Shown here: one piece after another, positions 34,817 to 43,774 of the stretch
Position numbering within the stretch: the first letter of the stretch is position 1
Layout of the letters: every line of letters starts with the position of its first letter
Source of the DNA: Flavihumibacter solisilvae
Lineage (GTDB): Bacteria; Bacteroidota; Bacteroidia; Chitinophagales; Chitinophagaceae
NCBI RefSeq assembly: GCF_000814475.1
Contig: NZ_JSVC01000016.1
Coordinates: forward strand, 111,412 to 175,411
Reading direction: 5' to 3'
DNA: 64,000 bases
The notes under the pieces: generated by a model
Database searches by the model: none
Told to the model about the DNA's origin: nothing
The model's input: the letters and a program-made list of their open reading frames with translations, nothing else
Position numbers and translations under genes: made by a program

Positions 34817-36982
34817 TTATTCCTGCGGACGTGAAGTCTGCTGGCCTTCCGGCTTTGGAAGTAATATTTTGCGGCTCAGCTTGAACTTTCCGGACTTTGG
34901 ATCTGTACCGGTAAGTTTTACTTTCACCACATCACCTTCCTTCAGGACACCTTCAAGTGTTTCCAGGCGTTTCCAGCTTACTTCAGAGATATGCAACAAG
35001 CCCTGCTTGCCAGGAAGGAACTCAACGAATGCACCATAAGGCTGGATAGACTTAACGGTAGCTTCGTATGTATCTCCTACTGTAGGCTGAGCTGTAATGC
35101 CTTTAATCCATGAAACAGCTTTGTCAACGCTTTCTTTCTTCGTACCGAAGATGCTTACTTCACCCTGGTTATTCTTTTCTTCGATGTTAATGGTTGTACC
35201 GGTTTCACGCTGCATCTCCTGGATCACTTTACCACCAGGTCCGATAACAGCACCGATGAATTCCTTATCGATGAAGAGTTTCACCATTCTTGGTGCATGT
35301 GGTTTCACATCACTGCGGGCAGCATCAATCGTGTTGTACATGGCATCGAGGATATGCAGACGACCGCGGTTGGCTTGCTGCAACGCCTGGCGCATGATAT
35401 CCATGCTAAGGCCATCCACTTTGATATCCATCTGAACGCCGCAAATACCTTCGCGTGTTCCTGTTACTTTAAAGTCCATATCGCCAAGGTGATCTTCATC
35501 ACCCAGGATATCGGTAAGTACAGCGAATTTGCCATCTTTTGTAATAAGTCCCATTGCCACACCGGATACGTGCTTTGGCATCGGGATACCGGCATCCATA
35601 AGCGCGAGTGAACCAGCGCAGACTGTTGCCATGGAAGATGATCCGTTTGATTCGAGGATATCGCTAACTACGCGAACTGTATATGGGAAATCATCGCCGG
35701 GCATCATCTGCTTCAGGGAGCGCATGGCCAGGTTACCGTGACCAACTTCGCGACGGCCGGGGCCACGCATCATTTTCACTTCACCAGTTGAGAACGGCGG
35801 GAAATTATAGTGGAGGATGAACTTGGTATACTCAGAATTAGCTGCACTTTCCACGAGCAGTTCGTCGAGCGGAGTACCGAGCGTAACAGTAGTGATTGAC
35901 TGGGTTTCGCCACGGGTAAACAGTGCTGCACCGTGCGGTGAAGGAAGAACGTCGATTTCCATTGCAAGCGGACGAACATCTTCGAGGCCACGGCCATCAA
36001 GACGAACCCGGTCATTGAGGATCATGTCGCGAACAACATAATACTGCAGATCGCTGTAAAAACCTTTAGCTTGTTTTTTTACCTTTTCATCGAGGCTCTC
36101 CCCTTCTGCAACATTATATTCCTGCTTAAGCCATTCCATCAGTTCAGTACCGATCTCGTCAAACTTATCGCTGCGGTCGTGCTTGGCGAGGGCGCCTTTC
36201 GCAACTGCATAAACCTTATCTTTTGCAAACCCCTCAACTTTCGCTTTAAGGGCTTCATCAACGTCGGGTTTAGCATACTCACGCTTGCCGGTTACACCTT
36301 TAAGCTGGCGGAGTTTTTCCTGGGCTTCAACCTGGATCTTTACAGCCTCATGAGCAATTTCGATGGCTTTGATGAGGTCTTCTTCAAGACACTCTTTAGA
36401 TTCACCCTCAACCATCATGATATTCTTTTGCGTAGCGCCGATAATAAAATCCATATCAGCTTTTGCAAGTTCAGAACGGTAGGGGTTAACAACGAATTGT
36501 CCGTCAATACGGGCAACCCTTACTTCAGAAATATATTCTTGAATGGGAATATCAGAAACTGCGAGTGCGGCAGAAGCAGCGAGACATGCGAGCGCATCAG
36601 GCATAACTTCCGGATCGCTGGACATGAGTGTAACCAGGATCTGAACATCGCAGAAGTAGTCTTCGGGGAAAAGCGGTCGCAGTGCACGGTCGATCAGGCG
36701 GCTGGTCAATACTTCGTAATCATTAAGCTTGCTTTCGCGCTTGAAGAACGATCCGGGAATCCGTCCCGCAGAAGCAAATTTTTCCTGGTAGTCAACAGTC
36801 AAAGGGAAAAAGCTCTGACCTTCTTTAGGTTCTTTATTGGCAACAGCTGTGGCAAGAATGATACAATTGCCCTGGCGAACGGTAACGGAACCATCAGCCT
36901 GGCGGGCAAGTTTACCTGTTTCAATAGTGACCTGGCGGCCGCTACCTACTTCGAAGGTTACATTAATAGGTTGTGATAACAT
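34817..36982 (-). CDS. pnp: Polynucleotide phosphorylase
   Basis: 721 residues from the ATG at 36982 (MLSQPINVTFEVGSG). PNPase degrades RNA from the 3' end using phosphate. It has two RNase PH-like domains (about 10-230 and 315-545), a KH domain with IGPGGKVIQEM (about 560-610) and an S1 domain with PYGAFVEFLPGKQGLLHISE (about 630-695). The rpsO-pnp order is the classical one. An upstream in-frame start at 37018 lacks family similarity. Confidence 0.96.
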   Translation of the reverse strand: MLSQPINVTFEVGSGRQVTIETGKLARQADGSVTVRQGNCIILATAVANKEPKEGQSFFPLTVDYQEKFASAGRIPGSFFKRESKLNDYEVLTSRLIDRALRPLFPEDYFCDVQILVTLMSSDPEVMPDALACLAASAALAVSDIPIQEYISEVRVARIDGQFVVNPYRSELAKADMDFIIGATQKNIMMVEGESKECLEEDLIKAIEIAHEAVKIQVEAQEKLRQLKGVTGKREYAKPDVDEALKAKVEGFAKDKVYAVAKGALAKHDRSDKFDEIGTELMEWLKQEYNVAEGESLDEKVKKQAKGFYSDLQYYVVRDMILNDRVRLDGRGLEDVRPLAMEIDVLPSPHGAALFTRGETQSITTVTLGTPLDELLVESAANSEYTKFILHYNFPPFSTGEVKMMRGPGRREVGHGNLAMRSLKQMMPGDDFPYTVRVVSDILESNGSSSMATVCAGSLALMDAGIPMPKHVSGVAMGLITKDGKFAVLTDILGDEDHLGDMDFKVTGTREGICGVQMDIKVDGLSMDIMRQALQQANRGRLHILDAMYNTIDAARSDVKPHAPRMVKLFIDKEFIGAVIGPGGKVIQEMQRETGTTINIEEKNNQGEVSIFGTKKESVDKAVSWIKGITAQPTVGDTYEATVKSIQPYGAFVEFLPGKQGLLHISEVSWKRLETLEGVLKEGDVVKVKLTGTDPKSGKFKLSRKILLPKPEGQQTSRPQE

Positions 36983-37021
36983 AGAGATTCCTATGGTTTT
37001 TATCTGTAATAATTTCAACGC

Positions 37022-37060
37022 AAAAAAACTATTCCCAACCGTACATAGTTGGGAATAGTT
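37022..37060 (-). terminator. rpsO terminator between rpsO and pnp
   Basis: AACTATTCCCAAC (37027-37039) and GTTGGGAATAGTT (37048-37060) form a 13-bp stem; seven U residues follow on the minus strand. It resembles the t1 terminator of the E. coli rpsO-pnp operon in position. Confidence 0.88.
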
Positions 37061-37079
37061 TACAAAATCATCGATTCAT

Positions 37080-37352
37080 TTATTTTCTGATGCCTAGTTT
37101 CTCGATCAGCTGGCGATAACCAGTAAGATCATGTTTGCTCATGTAGGTCAGCAGGCGTTTGCGCTTACCTACCATTTGCATCAGGCCACGGTGTGTAGAG
37201 AAATCTTTTTTGTTGGCTTGCAGGTGCTTTGAAATGGAACTGATGCGCTCCGTAAGCAATGCAATCTGGCCTTCAATGGAACCTGTATTGGTAGCATTGC
37301 CCCCAAATTCTGCAAAAATGGTAGCTTTTTTTTCTTTAGTTAAATAAGACAT
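37080..37352 (-). CDS. rpsO: 30S ribosomal protein S15
   Basis: 90 residues, exact family length. S15 binds 16S rRNA helices 20-22 and nucleates the platform. Typical segments: GSIEGQIALLTERI, HLQANKKDFSTHRGL, KRKRLLTYMSKHD and the ending YRQLIEKLGIRK. A TAACTTTG promoter box lies 51 nt upstream, and a strong terminator separates it from pnp. Confidence 0.97.
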   Translation of the reverse strand: MSYLTKEKKATIFAEFGGNATNTGSIEGQIALLTERISSISKHLQANKKDFSTHRGLMQMVGKRKRLLTYMSKHDLTGYRQLIEKLGIRK

Positions 37353-37403
37353 CTTTTCTTTTTTTAAGAAACATCCAATGGTTAAATCTGCTTAAATTGG
37401 CGG

Positions 37404-37411
37404 CAAAGTTA
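37404..37411 (-). promoter_or_regulatory. -7 promoter box of rpsO
   Basis: TAACTTTG on the minus strand; TTTG at 37439-37436 is a possible -33 element with a 24-nt spacer. Confidence 0.5.
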
Positions 37412-37479
37412 AGGGAAATATCATGAAATAGCTTGCAAAGTGCTATTTTTTTTGGATTTTGCCAACCTAAAACCCGTTA

Positions 37480-38493
37480 ATGAACAGACGACGATTCGTG
37501 ATCATCGGATGTGGAAGAATTGCGTACAGGCATGCTGAGCAGATACTAAAGAGAGGCGAAATTACTGCGGTTTGCGACCCCGACCCCGAAAAACTTCGAT
37601 TATTTACACAAAAATATAAGGTTCCGGGCTTCCCTGATGTCCAATCCCTTTTTTCCGCGACTACTGCATCTGTTGCAGTGGTTTGCAGCCCAAATTACCT
37701 GCATACCGAACATTCCGCCCATGCCCTACAAAAAGGGATGCACGTCCTTTGCGAAAAACCCCTCTGTCTTACAAAAACAGACGGGCACCGTCTTGCGAAA
37801 CTGGTAAATCCGGGTGGACCACAGCTTTTTGTAGTTCTGTCGGCCCGCTACCATCCCGTTATCCGGCGACTCAAAAGCCAGCTTAATGCAGGCCTTCTGG
37901 GCCGGGTTCTCAGTTTCCAGCTCAATGCCAGCTGGAACCGGAATGCGGATTATTACCGCTTAAGCAGCTGGAAAGGACAGGCAGGAAAGGACGGCGGTAT
38001 CCTGTTTACCCAGTTCAGCCATTATATAGATGCATTGACCTGGTGCCTGGGCGACATTGACCCGGTGGCCGTGAATACACGAAATTTCATTCATTCAGCT
38101 ACCATCGAAGGCGAAGACACCGGTACCGCCCTGTTGGAATCTTCGGGCGGTGCAATAGGTAGTTTGCACTGGACTGTTAACAGCACTTCCAGAAACATGG
38201 AAATCAGCCTTGTACTGATCGGCGAAAAGGGCTCTGTGAAGATTGGCGGCACATACATGGACGAATTACAGTTTGAGTCACTGGAACAGCCACAGGCACC
38301 TGAAAACTTTGTCAGGTCCGCAGATCTGATTGATGAACAGCCCAGGAGCCACCACGACCAGGTTTACCTCGACCTGGAACGGGCACTCGACGACAAGGAG
38401 AACAGTATGCCAGGTATAAGCGAAGCATTACAATCCGTATCGCTCATTGAAAAAATTTATTCCTGCTCAAAACGCCAGGTAAATCAGGGATGA
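37480..38493 (+). CDS. Gfo/Idh/MocA family oxidoreductase
   Basis: 337 residues. The Rossmann motif GCGRIAYRH (10-18) binds NAD(P), and CEKPLCLT (about 91-98) holds the conserved lysine of the EKP motif. The C-terminal alpha/beta domain follows. These enzymes oxidise or reduce sugars and related compounds. Its TGA overlaps the ATG of the following glycosyltransferase (ATGA), so it probably makes or modifies a sugar for the same glycan. Confidence 0.87.
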   Translation: MNRRRFVIIGCGRIAYRHAEQILKRGEITAVCDPDPEKLRLFTQKYKVPGFPDVQSLFSATTASVAVVCSPNYLHTEHSAHALQKGMHVLCEKPLCLTKTDGHRLAKLVNPGGPQLFVVLSARYHPVIRRLKSQLNAGLLGRVLSFQLNASWNRNADYYRLSSWKGQAGKDGGILFTQFSHYIDALTWCLGDIDPVAVNTRNFIHSATIEGEDTGTALLESSGGAIGSLHWTVNSTSRNMEISLVLIGEKGSVKIGGTYMDELQFESLEQPQAPENFVRSADLIDEQPRSHHDQVYLDLERALDDKENSMPGISEALQSVSLIEKIYSCSKRQVNQG

Positions 38494-39575
38494 AGAAAAT
38501 AACATTCGTAATAAACAACGACCCGGACTATGACCAACGGATGCAACGGATCTGTTCAACCCTGTCAGTAGCCGGTTACCAGGTAACACTGGTTGGACGG
38601 ATAATGCAGGAGGCATCGGGGCTGACAACCAACTATAAGGTCAAGCGGATGCGATTTTGGTTCCGGAAAGGTCCCATGCAATATGTTGAGCTGAGCATCC
38701 GCATGTTTTTCCGGCTGCTTTTTGCCAAGACTGATGTTTACGGCGCGGTGGATATTGATACGGCCCTACCTGTATACCTGGCAAGTGTGATCAGGCAAAA
38801 ACCACGCACCCTGGATGCGCATGAGTATTTCAGTGAGCTTAAGGAAGTAATTACCAGGCCGGTTATCCATAAAGTCTGGAAAAGAATTGAGGCCTTTACG
38901 ATGCCCAGGTTCCCGGTAGGTTACACGGTGGGACATGAACTGGCCAGGTTGTTTGAGGAAAAATTTGGTGTACGCTATGAAGTGATCCGGAACCTCCCTT
39001 TCCGCAGTGACTTTCGTTTGCCCATTAATGAAAGAAAAAGAGTGATTCTATACCAGGGCGCCATTAATGAAGCAAGGGGACTGGAATACCTGATCCCGGC
39101 GATGAAACAGGTTGACGCGGAACTGCACATCTACGGCAAGGGAAATTATTATGAGCAATGTGTGGCACTTACCCGCGAACTGGGTCTCACAGCCAGGATC
39201 AGGTTCTTTGGCATGATGTCACCTGACCGGTTGAAAGAAATTACCCCTTCCTGCTTTATCGGGATTAATCTTGTTGAAGCGGAGGGGCTCAACCAGTATT
39301 ACTCATTAGCAAACAAATTTTTCGACTACATCCAGGGCGGAATCCCACAGGTGACCATGAATTTCCCTGAATATGCAGCCATCAATGCCCGACACCCCGT
39401 TGCTGTATTGATCGACCGGCCGGAAATCCAGTCAATTGCAGACGCCATAAACCTTTTACTGAAAGATTCTGTTCTATATGGATATCTGACCTCCGGTTGC
39501 ACGGCCGCTGCGGCTGACTATTGCTGGGAGCAGGAAAGGGAGCAACTGATCCAGATCTATAAGAAATTGAATTAA
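38490..39575 (+). CDS. Glycosyltransferase, GT4-like
   Basis: 361 residues with the two-Rossmann GT-B layout. The C-terminal donor-binding half shows VILYQGAINEARGLEYLIPA and later EGLNQYYSLANKFFDYIQGG, typical of GT4 enzymes. It is translationally coupled to the upstream oxidoreductase (overlap of 4 nt) and followed 2 nt later by a second glycosyltransferase. Donor and acceptor are unknown; a cell-surface glycan is likely. Confidence 0.83.
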   Translation: MKKITFVINNDPDYDQRMQRICSTLSVAGYQVTLVGRIMQEASGLTTNYKVKRMRFWFRKGPMQYVELSIRMFFRLLFAKTDVYGAVDIDTALPVYLASVIRQKPRTLDAHEYFSELKEVITRPVIHKVWKRIEAFTMPRFPVGYTVGHELARLFEEKFGVRYEVIRNLPFRSDFRLPINERKRVILYQGAINEARGLEYLIPAMKQVDAELHIYGKGNYYEQCVALTRELGLTARIRFFGMMSPDRLKEITPSCFIGINLVEAEGLNQYYSLANKFFDYIQGGIPQVTMNFPEYAAINARHPVAVLIDRPEIQSIADAINLLLKDSVLYGYLTSGCTAAAADYCWEQEREQLIQIYKKLN

Positions 39576-39577
39576 AC

Positions 39578-40699
39578 TTGACCCGGACATTACATATCAT
39601 TTCACATGACGTTCCATACCCGCTCGATTACGGCGGAGTTATCGATATCTTTTGCACAATCAGGGCGCTTCATGAATCCGGGATCAGTGTGATCCTTCAC
39701 TGTTTTGATTATGGCCGTGGTGAACAGGCAGAACTCAACAGGTACTGCAGTGAGGTACACTATTACACCCGGCAGGAAGGACACAAAGGCTTTTCATTCA
39801 AGCTTCCCTATATCGTCTCTTCCCGTGCAAACTGTGCATTACTGGAAAGACTGCTACAGGATGATTTTCCGATACTAATTGAAGGAATCCATTGTACATA
39901 TCTTCTAAACGATGAGCGGTTCAGGAAGCGGAAGATGGCCCTTCGTCTCTTTAATGTGGAAAGCTGTTATTACCAGCATTTGTACCGGCACGAACGATCG
40001 CTCATCAAGAAAGCATATTACCTGAACGAAAGCCGTTTACTTAAGGATTATGAATCCCGTATTGCGGGCACTATCCCGGTACTGACCCTTTCAGATCGTG
40101 ATCGCAATATTTACCGCGAGAAGTTTAATGCGAAATCAGTTCATACTGTGCAGGCATTCCTGCCTTACGAAGAGGTAAGATCGAATGAAGGCATTGGCTC
40201 ATTTTGTCTTTATCACGGCAACCTTGAAGTAGCGGAAAATGAAAAGGCAGCTATCTGGTTGCTGCAGGAGATTTTTTTAAAGCTGAAGATTCCGTTTGTG
40301 ATCGCAGGAAGGAATCCTTCTTCACGGCTGGAAAGGATTACGGGTCTAGGTTGCCATACCTGCCTGGTATCAAATCCTGAAGACAGGGAACTGAACGATC
40401 TTATATCCAAAGCACAGATCAATATTTTACCATCATTCAATGAAACGGGTGTAAAACTCAAGTTGCTGAACGCGTTGTTCAACGGGAGGCATTGCATAGT
40501 CAATGACCAGGCCGTTGATGGCACCCCGCTTTCACCGCTTTGCCATATTGCTGAATCACCACATGCCATACAGCGGGTGGTTCAACAGTTATATCACCTT
40601 CCGTTTGGAGAAGAAGAGATCCGGTTAAGAAAAAAGATTTTACACGAACACTTCGATAATAAGCGTAATGCACAAACGCTTATCTCATACTTATACTAG
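39578..40699 (+). CDS. Glycosyltransferase, GT-B type
   Basis: 373 residues, TTG start 2 nt after the previous stop. The N-terminus HDVPYPLDYGGVIDIF is the acceptor-domain motif of bacterial GT-B enzymes; the donor half includes LYHGNLEVAENEKAAIWLL and INILPSFNETGVKLKLLNAL. It is the last of three coupled genes. The final 20 nt overlap the 3' end of convergent ftsE. Confidence 0.8.
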   Translation: MTRTLHIISHDVPYPLDYGGVIDIFCTIRALHESGISVILHCFDYGRGEQAELNRYCSEVHYYTRQEGHKGFSFKLPYIVSSRANCALLERLLQDDFPILIEGIHCTYLLNDERFRKRKMALRLFNVESCYYQHLYRHERSLIKKAYYLNESRLLKDYESRIAGTIPVLTLSDRDRNIYREKFNAKSVHTVQAFLPYEEVRSNEGIGSFCLYHGNLEVAENEKAAIWLLQEIFLKLKIPFVIAGRNPSSRLERITGLGCHTCLVSNPEDRELNDLISKAQINILPSFNETGVKLKLLNALFNGRHCIVNDQAVDGTPLSPLCHIAESPHAIQRVVQQLYHLPFGEEEIRLRKKILHEHFDNKRNAQTLISYLY

Positions 40700-41369
40700 C
40701 GTTGTCTTCTACTTTTCCCCTTTCGGTCCTTAGTGTTCTTGCCGGGTATTTATTGATGACGATGTAGTCATGTGTAGCCATTACCACAGCAGCGCCGAAA
40801 TCGCGGCTGATATGGAAAAGAAGCTGCATGATCTCATCCGAGGTTTCCGGGTCAAGGTTACCTGTAGGTTCGTCTGCGAGGATAAGTTTTGGTGAATTCA
40901 GCAGTGCACGGGCGATATCAACCCTCTGCTGCTCACCTCCACTCATTTCAAACGGCATTTTAAAGCCCTTCGATTTGAGTCCCACCTTTTCCAACACGTC
41001 TGAGATTTTTTCGTCCATCAGCTTCTCATCCTTCCAGCCGGTGGCTTTAAGAACAAATTTGAGGTTATCGCTCACATTCCTGTCGGTCAGCAGCTGGAAA
41101 TCCTGGAAAACAACACCCAGGTTTCGACGGAGAAACGGCACTTTTTTCCAGTCCATTTCCTTCAGGTTAAACCCTACGACCGTGCCTTCGCCTTCCTTCA
41201 GGTCAAGGTCGCCATACAAGGTCTTCAAAAGGCTGGACTTCCCTGTTCCGGTCTTACCCACCAGGTAAACAAATTCGCCCCTGTTAACGGTGATGTTTAC
41301 ATCCTGCAGGATCAGGTTGTTACCCTGATATATATTGGCGTTGGAGAGCTCTATGATTTTTTCAGACAT
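40680..41369 (-). CDS. ftsE: Cell division ATP-binding protein FtsE
   Basis: 229 residues. FtsE, with the membrane protein FtsX, controls peptidoglycan hydrolases at the division site. Walker A is GKTGTGKSS (38-46), the signature is MSGGEQQRVD and Walker B is LILADEPTGNLD. The short size and the opening IIELSNANIYQGNNLILQDV fit FtsE. ftsX is not adjacent. The stop is antisense to the last residues of the glycosyltransferase. Confidence 0.88.
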   Translation of the reverse strand: MSEKIIELSNANIYQGNNLILQDVNITVNRGEFVYLVGKTGTGKSSLLKTLYGDLDLKEGEGTVVGFNLKEMDWKKVPFLRRNLGVVFQDFQLLTDRNVSDNLKFVLKATGWKDEKLMDEKISDVLEKVGLKSKGFKMPFEMSGGEQQRVDIARALLNSPKLILADEPTGNLDPETSDEIMQLLFHISRDFGAAVVMATHDYIVINKYPARTLRTERGKVEDNASISMR

Positions 41370-41448
41370 ACTTCAAGGTCAAAAATGAAAAGTAATAATG
41401 AAACTAAACTAAAAAGGCCAAAAGTAAAAAAGTTCGCGGATTTACGTC

Positions 41449-41953
41449 GGATGTGTTTGATAAATTGTGTCTGTAATCAAAATTCGATAGGTTCAATTTT
41501 AACCGGTCGCCGAAAATAATCATCAGCTTAGCCAAGGTCTTATTCCAGTTAATACAGGTTTGTTCTAGTATATGTTCCTGAACCAGGAACAGTTTTCATG
41601 AGACCCTCTTCAGGCTGGAATGCTCCTTTTGATTTGGTAATCGTTCGCAGTTGTCGATGGAATCCTTCAATGATATTGGTGGTATACTTGATCCGACGAA
41701 TATCCCGGTTGTACTGGAAATAGTTGGATAAAATCAGCCAGTTTCTTCGCCAGGATTCGATCACTTTGGGATATCGGTCGCCCCAATTCTTTTCCAACAG
41801 ATCCAGGTTACGTTCTGCCTGTTCTTTGGTAGTGGCCCGGTAGATAGCTTGCAGATCCTTCAGGAATTGCTTGACATCTTTCCAAGAAAGGTATTTCTGT
41901 GCGTTTCTTACCAGGTGGACAACGTAGAGCTGGACTTCTGTTTTTGGAAACAA
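41449..41953 (-). mobile_element. Remnant of an IS256-family insertion sequence
   Basis: Only the 3' part of the element remains: the C-terminal third of the transposase and a likely right end near 41449-41480. That end contains AAATTGTGTCTG, which resembles the AATTGTGT of IS256-family terminal repeats. The left part is missing, so the element cannot move by itself. It separates ftsE from a damaged toxin gene. The exact right boundary is my estimate. Confidence 0.7.
41463..41953 (-). pseudogene. IS256-family transposase, truncated and frameshifted
   Basis: The frame opens near 41953 with FPKTEVQLYVVHLVRNAQKY, a diagnostic IS256 segment, and includes WGDRYPKVIESWRRNW and YTTNIIEGFHRQLRTITKSK (with the catalytic Glu of the DDE triad). 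About 270 N-terminal residues are absent. An extra A in the AAAA run (plus strand 41593-41596) shifts the frame: the first frame stops at 41549, but the family C-terminus continues in the next frame as NWNKTLAKLMIIFGDRLKLN. The gene is dead. Confidence 0.85.
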
Positions 41954-42102
41954 TTGATAACTCTAAACCCCGTGGCCGGAAAGTGGGGAAGCCTACAGCA
42001 GCACTTGCGCAAAGCGCCCTTAACGGCACGCCTTTTTACCTGATTTGGGGAGATCAATACCGAAGCGCGAAGAAGAACAGGCCAGCAAATTATCGGCCCT
42101 GA
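41954..42102 (+). pseudogene. Truncated gene fragment upstream of toxin gene, possible antitoxin remnant
   Basis: A plus-strand frame reads from the IS junction to a TGA at 42100-42102 (about 48 codons), with a basic AT-hook-like KPRGRKVGKPT and the ending WGDQYRSAKKNRPANYRP. Its TGA overlaps the ATG of the toxin gene (TGATG), the usual coupling of toxin-antitoxin pairs. The N-terminus is lost to the IS fragment. The antitoxin identity is only an inference from position. Confidence 0.35.
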
Positions 42103-42385
42103 TGAGCGCGTTTCAACTGTTGCTTTCTGTCGATGCTATTAACGACATCGATCAGGGCGTAGAATATTATAACAGATTATCCGATGGGCTGGGCTTTGAG
42201 TTTGCCGATACCATCGACCGCTATTTTATCAAGATCCAGCAACTACCCTCTGCTTCAGCTATCCGATACGACCGGTGCGCGTGAAGCCGGTCGATACTTT
42301 TCCATTCACGATTCACTATACCATCGCGGATACACAGATTATAATTCTGCGAGTGTTTAATACTTATCAGAAGCCAGTCAGATAA
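42102..42385 (+). pseudogene. RelE/ParE-family toxin, frameshifted
   Basis: Starting at the ATG at 42102, the frame reads MSAFQLLLSVDAINDIDQ, EYYNRLSDGLGFEFADTI and IQQLPSASAIRYDR, a RelE/ParE-like toxin, then stops early at 42283. In the next frame the family continues: VRVKPVDTFPFTIHYTI and IIILRVFNTYQKPVR, ending at TAA 42383-42385. One missing G at about 42274-42276 explains the break. The intact protein would be about 94 residues. These toxins cleave mRNA or poison gyrase. Confidence 0.75.
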
Positions 42386-42396
42386 CTACACCCCTT

Positions 42397-42774
42397 TTAC
42401 AACTTCCCAGGCTTGAAAAATGCTACTGCAAAAATTAATAAGAAAGATATCGAAACATAAATGGCAACAATCACATTCCCCTTAATTCTTTCATTTTTGC
42501 TTTCTTGAGAATACTTATCAAGTATATGCTCGCGTTTATCCTTTCGGTAATAACTCATTGCAGCAATAATCAATAATATAGCAAATACTCCACCTGTCAC
42601 AGTACTTGAAAACAAAAAAGGAAAAACATCCATCTTAGCCAAAAAAGCATTCAGCACTAAAACGTTGACACTTATTAGCCCCCCTAAATAAACAGGTGCC
42701 ATAAAGTGTGGAATCGCGTTTAAAGAGGACTTTAATGTCGCCTGATACAACTTGTAATACAAATAATCAAACAT
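42397..42774 (-). CDS. Small membrane protein, probable immunity protein for RHS tip 2
   Basis: 125 residues from the ATG at 42774; an in-frame start at 42828 would overlap the toxin gene. Three hydrophobic segments are visible (about 25-45, 50-72 and 103-120), separated by a charged loop (RKDKREHILDKY). It lies 16 nt after the stop of the displaced RHS tip, exactly where immunity genes sit. A membrane immunity protein would fit a pore-forming toxin. The function is inferred from position; I recognise no named family. Confidence 0.6.
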   Translation of the reverse strand: MFDYLYYKLYQATLKSSLNAIPHFMAPVYLGGLISVNVLVLNAFLAKMDVFPFLFSSTVTGGVFAILLIIAAMSYYRKDKREHILDKYSQESKNERIKGNVIVAIYVSISFLLIFAVAFFKPGKL

Positions 42775-42790
42775 TTTACTTAGATCTTTT

Positions 42791-43759
42791 TTACCATTTC
42801 TTATCAATCCAATTATATAAGTCATCACCCCATATCATGTCTGCAACACCAATTCCTAGTGAAACACCCCACCCAAATACAGGAATCCAGGCGGACCCAA
42901 TCGCAGCTCCTTGAACCAATAGCCTTGTAGCATTTCCTGCGGTCGGCTCATTAATTAGCTTAACGCCAGCTGTCCCAACTCCAACAACTGCACCTGCGAC
43001 ACCTACACCCTTTAAAACATTTCCTACCGGATTCGCCAATTTACCTAAATCATCTACAGCGTTTACACCTTTTGTAGCAGCTGCTTCCACTAATCCCGCT
43101 TGCAAACTAACAGCGCCAGCAATATCATTAATATTGTTTAACAAATCTGGATTAGCTGCTTTACTCACATCTATACCTCCACCAGAAGAGGTTTGAGATG
43201 GTTCTGTATTTGCAGGATCCGCTTTAGTGATCGCAGGTTTTAAATCCGAAACAGGCGTAGCCGTTCCATCGGAATTTAATTTGTATGTCGTCCGCTTGTC
43301 GCCTTCATTGATGTAGCCATTTTCCTGATATCCCTCTTTTCCCGCATAAGAAGCATTGGAACCACCTTTTTTCTCCGCATAGGCCTCAGCAGATTTCTGA
43401 TCGGTTACGCTTTTATCAAAATCAACATGCTTATCGCCATTCGCATCTGTATACCTCACCCAATCGGTGGGTGCCATTCCATCCGGATCAATAAAACGAA
43501 GTGGATTATCAAAAGCATAATTGTAAGGAGAGAACCTGCGCATTTGATCCGCTTTGGGATCTATTGTATGCCATCTACCTATTTGGGGATCGTAATTTCT
43601 TGCACCGAAGTCATATAACTCTAACCCGCCGCCATCACTAAACTCTTTAATGTTAAGTTCTTTCCCATTATACTTGAACTTATTCTCTAGCTTCCCCATC
43701 GCCTTAGAACTGATTCCTGCCATCGTCAACCCGAACGGATAATGATTCTTGTTCTCCAA
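42791..43759 (-). CDS. Displaced RHS core-plus-tip module (tip 2)
   Basis: 322 residues. Residues about 6-94 are the end of an RHS core ([45 protein letters not shown]). The rest is a variable tip, with a Gly/Ala/Val-rich hydrophobic stretch at about 245-305 and the ending [16 protein letters not shown]. No sheath repeats or signal are present, so it is a displaced 'orphan' module. The frame starts immediately after, and in phase with, the stop of the lipoprotein gene; the only plausible start is TTG at 43759. It may be silent until recombined into the main gene. Confidence 0.75.
   Translation of the reverse strand: MENKNHYPFGLTMAGISSKAMGKLENKFKYNGKELNIKEFSDGGGLELYDFGARNYDPQIGRWHTIDPKADQMRRFSPYNYAFDNPLRFIDPDGMAPTDWVRYTDANGDKHVDFDKSVTDQKSAEAYAEKKGGSNASYAGKEGYQENGYINEGDKRTTYKLNSDGTATPVSDLKPAITKADPANTEPSQTSSGGGIDVSKAANPDLLNNINDIAGAVSLQAGLVEAAATKGVNAVDDLGKLANPVGNVLKGVGVAGAVVGVGTAGVKLINEPTAGNATRLLVQGAAIGSAWIPVFGWGVSLGIGVADMIWGDDLYNWIDKKW
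43689..43735 (-). repeat. 47-bp direct repeat, copy 1 (RHS core)
   Basis: Identical to 45327-45373. It encodes [16 protein letters not shown] of the RHS core. The spacing between copies is 1638 bp. Confidence 0.95.
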
Positions 43760-43774
43760 AACACATGTTGCTAC

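Noticed and set aside
36071..36976. A 301-residue plus-strand frame opposite pnp
   Set aside because: Complementary to conserved PNPase coding sequence, low-complexity Phe/Asn-rich product, no promoter.
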